In this document: in pieces, positions 6,239-8,755 of the stretch
How the letters are laid out: every line of letters begins with the position of its first letter
Numbering within the stretch: the stretch's first letter is position 1
Origin: DSAR01 sp034437315
GTDB taxonomy: Bacteria > Chloroflexota > Anaerolineae > B4-G1
Assembly (NCBI GenBank): GCA_034437315.1
Contig: DAOTUC010000295.1
Location: 1-8,755, forward strand
DNA length: 8,755 nucleotides
Reading direction: 5' to 3'
The notes under the pieces: generated by a model
What the model was told of the DNA's origin: nothing
The model's input: the letters and a program-made list of their open reading frames with translations, nothing else
Databases searched by the model: none
Made by a program: the position numbers and the translations under genes

Positions 6239-7209
6239 ACCCCCGCCTCCGATTCGCGCAGCAGGTCGAAATAGATCTGTTCCAACGATTGCGTCTCCCG
6301 TTCCACGAACTGGACCGCCGCACCCGCCGTCACCAGCGCATGGACCAGGGCCGGGTTGTGGGTTTCGGGGTCGTCCAGCGAGACGCGCACACCGCCCTCT
6401 ATCGGCGAGACCGCCTCGACGAAGGGTAGCGCCTCGAGCGCGTCGGTCAGGCCAGGCGGGGTCGTCTGCAAGCGCACCCGCACCGACTGACCGTACATCC
6501 CACGCCGTAACGCCTCGGGCGAATCGACGCGGATCAGCCGCTGCTTGATCACCGCCACGCGGTCGCACAAGCGCTCGGCCTCACTCAGGTTGTGGGTGCA
6601 GATAAAGATCGTGCGCCCTTGACCCTTGAGCGTTTCGACAAACTCGCGTACCACCCGCGCCGCTTCGGGATCGAGCGCCGCGGTCGGCTCGTCCAAAAAG
6701 AGCACCGGCGGCTCGTGGAGCAGCGCGCGGGCAATGGCGAGTTTCTGTTGCATGCCCTTGGAAAAGCCGCCTACCGGCTCGTTGCGCCGTTCCCACAGCC
6801 CCAGCAACGTCAGGTACTTGCGCACTTGCCCCGGCGCGTCGTCGACGCCGTGCAGGCGGGCGAACAGGTTCAGGTTCTGTTTGGCGTTGAGACGCGGGTA
6901 GAGGCCGGGGGTCTCGGTTAGCAGGCCGATGCTGGCGCGCACCGCCTGGTCGTCTGCGCCAACGCGATGTCCGTTGACCCACGCCGCGCCGTCGGTCGGC
7001 GCAATCAGGGCGGCCAACATGCGCACCGTCGTCGTCTTCCCCGCCCCGTTGGGACCGAGAAAACCGAAGACCTCGCCCCGCGCAATCTCCATCGTCAGGT
7101 TGGCCACGGCGAGTGTGACATTGAAGTGTTTACTCAAATTTTCTGTCCGAATCACATAATCACCCGTTTTTGAAGCAATGACAGAATGTCCAATTGGCTC
7201 CTTCAGCAA
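6235..7209 (-). CDS. ABC transporter ATPase 1, NatA/CcmA-like with C-terminal extension
   Basis: Counting from the TTG at 7209 (324 residues), motifs are Walker A GPNGAGKT (52-59), signature FSKGMQQKLAIARA (149-162), Walker B VLFLDEPTAALD (169-180) and switch His206 in CTH. The Q-loop position reads LLTETPGLYPRLN, lacking Gln. Residues about 240-320 form a C-terminal alpha/beta extension resembling the DUF4162-type tail of drug- and antibiotic-exporting ATPases, longer than in ATPase 2. The start is uncertain. TTG 7209 has AAGGAG 10 nt upstream. GTG 7155 gives 306 residues, beginning VIRTENLSKHF as in many relatives, but with a weak ribosome site, and the codons between are AT-rich. I kept the longer form because the residues just before (GDY) look like a natural strand extension. 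The gene overlaps permease 1 by ATGA and lies 74 bp downstream of the carbon-nitrogen hydrolase. Confidence 0.94.
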   Translation of the reverse strand: MLKEPIGHSVIASKTGDYVIRTENLSKHFNVTLAVANLTMEIARGEVFGFLGPNGAGKTTTVRMLAALIAPTDGAAWVNGHRVGADDQAVRASIGLLTETPGLYPRLNAKQNLNLFARLHGVDDAPGQVRKYLTLLGLWERRNEPVGGFSKGMQQKLAIARALLHEPPVLFLDEPTAALDPEAARVVREFVETLKGQGRTIFICTHNLSEAERLCDRVAVIKQRLIRVDSPEALRRGMYGQSVRVRLQTTPPGLTDALEALPFVEAVSPIEGGVRVSLDDPETHNPALVHALVTAGAAVQFVERETQSLEQIYFDLLRESEAGV

Positions 7210-7283
7210 AGCCCGATCACTCCTTCACATCCGCAGCCATTACAACGACTTGTTGAGCAGATCTTTGGGGTTACCCCGGCCCA

Positions 7284-8324
7284 TCATTCTCTTGCAAAAA
7301 CCCGATGCACACCTTGACGATAAACTGGAAGCATCAACAACGGCAACACCGCGTCTGATGAAAGGTAGGCTATTCTAGGCAAAAGAGACTTTGGTTGAGG
7401 ACGATCCGGTTCTGCTTTTTTGTCCGGCACAATCACTTCGGCCATCGTGAATGTTTCTCCTTGGGCCTGCTCTAACTCTGTTTGGACGTTACCCTTCCCA
7501 TCAACAATCTTGCAACCTTGAATAAAATCACACGCGAGCTGGATGCTATTTCCTTGCGGCAAATACTTGATCAGCCTGGGCGCAACCGGCAGATAGGAGA
7601 TTAACGATAATAAGCCATTCGGGATCGCTGTCTGAATATGACCGCATCCCACGGTCTGCACTGCCGGAACGCTCAACCAGGCTGTTTGTTGATTGACCAT
7701 CTCTCCAAATAATCGCTCTCCCGTGTTCTTTAACAACCTCCCGACTTTTCCGAAATCGTCGAAAGTCACCTTATCTCCGTTCTCAAAAATGAAGGTGGGA
7801 TTTGTGATATCCGGTGGACAACTGCTGATGATCATTAGATTGACCCGACCAGCATATTGTCGCCACAAATCACGATGCGCTGCATCCCAACAAGTCAGTA
7901 AACCGATATCCCCCAAATCGGTTTCAGCAACGGTTATTCCTTCCCGACCTCGAAAATAGGCCCGTTCCCAGGCCCAAGGGTAACTTTTGTCATAACGCCA
8001 CATACGCCCATCTGGCGCAAACAAAAGCAAGGCGTTATAAATCTCTTGTTCATCTACCAGCATCAAACTGCCGGCTAGGTGAATATGATGCTGAACCGCA
8101 GTCTCTTTTAGCCAGGTTACAGTTTGTCCACTGATGTGTTCGGCTCGTTGAAAATTCTCGGTTGTATACCCGTAACCTGTGTTGAATAATTCGGGCAAAA
8201 CCACCAAGTCAACTCTTGACGGAATAACCTGCTTGATCAATCGTTCTGCTCGCTGGAGACGCTCAGATGTCGGCGCACAATTTGCATCCATTTGGATTGC
8301 CGCTATTTTTGTTTTGCCCAACAT
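7284..8324 (-). CDS. Carbon-nitrogen hydrolase, nitrilase superfamily
   Basis: This 346-residue enzyme has the nitrilase-fold catalytic set: Glu45 in VVLPELFNTGYGY, Lys113 in RYDKSYPWAWERAYFRG (with the second Glu120 of that motif), and Cys145 in LLTCWDAAH. Members hydrolyse amides, nitriles or ureas through a thioester intermediate and act in the cytoplasm; the exact substrate is not evident. It is longer than the usual 260-300 residues. The extra length falls between about 172 and 255, which includes FENGDKVTFDDFGKVG and a hydrophobic LLSLISYLPVAPRLIKYLP stretch, and in a C-terminal tail with LPLLMLPVY (about 327-335). These may mediate membrane contact or oligomerisation. The start ATG has GAGGAGG 4 nt upstream. 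Base composition is clearly more AT-rich than the ABC genes that follow, suggesting separate acquisition. It follows the small acidic gene by 39 bp and may share its transcript. Confidence 0.92.
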   Translation of the reverse strand: MLGKTKIAAIQMDANCAPTSERLQRAERLIKQVIPSRVDLVVLPELFNTGYGYTTENFQRAEHISGQTVTWLKETAVQHHIHLAGSLMLVDEQEIYNALLLFAPDGRMWRYDKSYPWAWERAYFRGREGITVAETDLGDIGLLTCWDAAHRDLWRQYAGRVNLMIISSCPPDITNPTFIFENGDKVTFDDFGKVGRLLKNTGERLFGEMVNQQTAWLSVPAVQTVGCGHIQTAIPNGLLSLISYLPVAPRLIKYLPQGNSIQLACDFIQGCKIVDGKGNVQTELEQAQGETFTMAEVIVPDKKAEPDRPQPKSLLPRIAYLSSDAVLPLLMLPVYRQGVHRVFARE

Positions 8325-8363
8325 TTCGCCTCCTCAAGTCGCTACCATCGTTCTTCTTCTCAC

Positions 8364-8672
8364 TCAGTTAGACGAATGAGGATGAGCCAAACTAGCGATC
8401 ATTGCATCTAGTACGGTCTTGAGGTATAAGAAGGCTAATCCACGTGATTCATCACTCATCGCTGGATCACCAGGCTGCTCTTCCTCCATTATTGCTTCTA
8501 CCACGTATCGAAAAACCTCTGGCTCTGGATGTGTCGCCAGCATCGCTCTCCCCGCTACCTCAAGATCAGTATTCTCTCCTTTTGCAACTTGCTCCAAGAA
8601 CTCAAAGTTCGCCGCCTCCGCCTCATCTAGTGGGTCACTTGACACGAATATAGCCATTTCGATTGTGCTCAT
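8364..8672 (-). CDS. Small acidic protein of unknown function, possibly 5'-truncated
   Basis: I do not recognise this protein. From ATG 8672 it has 102 residues, is rich in Glu, Asp and Ala, lacks membrane segments, and looks helical (DEAEAANFEFLEQVAKGE; PEVFRYVVEAIMEEEQP). A small helical cytoplasmic protein is likely. The ATG has no convincing Shine-Dalgarno, only GGAAG 2 nt upstream. The same frame stays open without a stop for 27 more codons to 8753, at the window edge, reading EQQFSRKRLSEGLFVVKIAV and onward. It contains no ATG, GTG or TTG, so if this part is coding the gene starts beyond the window. Its composition is AT-rich like the adjacent carbon-nitrogen hydrolase, 39 bp downstream and on the same strand. 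The pair may be co-transcribed, but no functional link is visible. Confidence 0.6.
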   Translation of the reverse strand: MSTIEMAIFVSSDPLDEAEAANFEFLEQVAKGENTDLEVAGRAMLATHPEPEVFRYVVEAIMEEEQPGDPAMSDESRGLAFLYLKTVLDAMIASLAHPHSSN

Positions 8673-8755
8673 AGCTTCCAGTTCTGTGCTCGAAACGGCG
8701 ATTTTGACGACAAATAGGCCTTCTGACAGCCGTTTTCTTGAAAACTGCTGTTCTA

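Noticed and set aside
6239..6568. 110-codon upstream extension of permease 1
   Set aside because: It overlaps the ATPase coding sequence out of frame and reads as low-complexity Gly/Arg/Ala. The ATGA-coupled ATG at 6238 is much better.
7267..7277. GGGG-TTA-CCCC hairpin just after the carbon-nitrogen hydrolase stop
   Set aside because: It has only 4 bp of stem, a 3-nt loop and no U-run on the transcribed strand, too weak to call a terminator.
8690..8740. AAACGGC/GCCGTTT inverted repeat near the right edge
   Set aside because: It has only 7 bp with a long loop and lies within a frame that may be coding, so it could easily be chance.

Overview
The window reads as accessory chromosome from a fairly GC-rich bacterium, most likely a member of the Chloroflexota (Anaerolineae, Caldilineae or similar). 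That placement is an inference. It rests on a secreted protein that couples a DUF11-like surface domain to a YLPLV-type motif, which I recall as frequent in exported Chloroflexota proteins, and on the high-GC codon use of the ABC genes. Every gene I can support lies on the minus strand, so the window is transcribed from its right end to its left.

In transcription order: a small acidic protein of unknown function (8672 to 8364, possibly the 3' part of a longer gene entering from the right edge); a nitrilase-superfamily carbon-nitrogen hydrolase (8324 to 7284); a first ABC-2 type exporter made of ATPase (7209 to 6235) and short permease (6238 to 5453); a 124-bp gap carrying a 13-bp perfect inverted repeat; a predicted lipoprotein alpha/beta hydrolase of the TAP-like S33 type (5328 to 3871); a second ABC-2 exporter made of ATPase (3854 to 3123) and NatB-like permease (3126 to 1945); a six-helix membrane protein resembling DUF998 (1797 to 1123); and the first 351 codons of a secreted DUF11-like protein (1053 to 1) that runs off the left edge.

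Both ATPase/permease pairs are joined by a 4-bp ATGA stop/start overlap, so each pair is very probably translationally coupled and makes one exporter. The secreted hydrolase sits 16 bp upstream of the second pair, so hydrolase, ATPase 2 and permease 2 form a tight transcription unit. A coherent but unproven reading is that the exporters move a substrate (ion, drug, lipid or peptide) across the membrane, while the outward-facing hydrolase cleaves peptides or esters outside the cell.

The two right-hand genes are visibly more AT-rich than the ABC block (26/60 GC at 7681-7740 against 40/60 at 3361-3420, counted by hand), which suggests a different history. I found no tRNA, rRNA, CRISPR array, transposase or convincing intrinsic terminator. 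No single segment announces a complete new defence or biosynthetic system. The best leads are the doubled exporter around a lipoprotein hydrolase, the inverted-repeat gap, and the truncated secreted protein.
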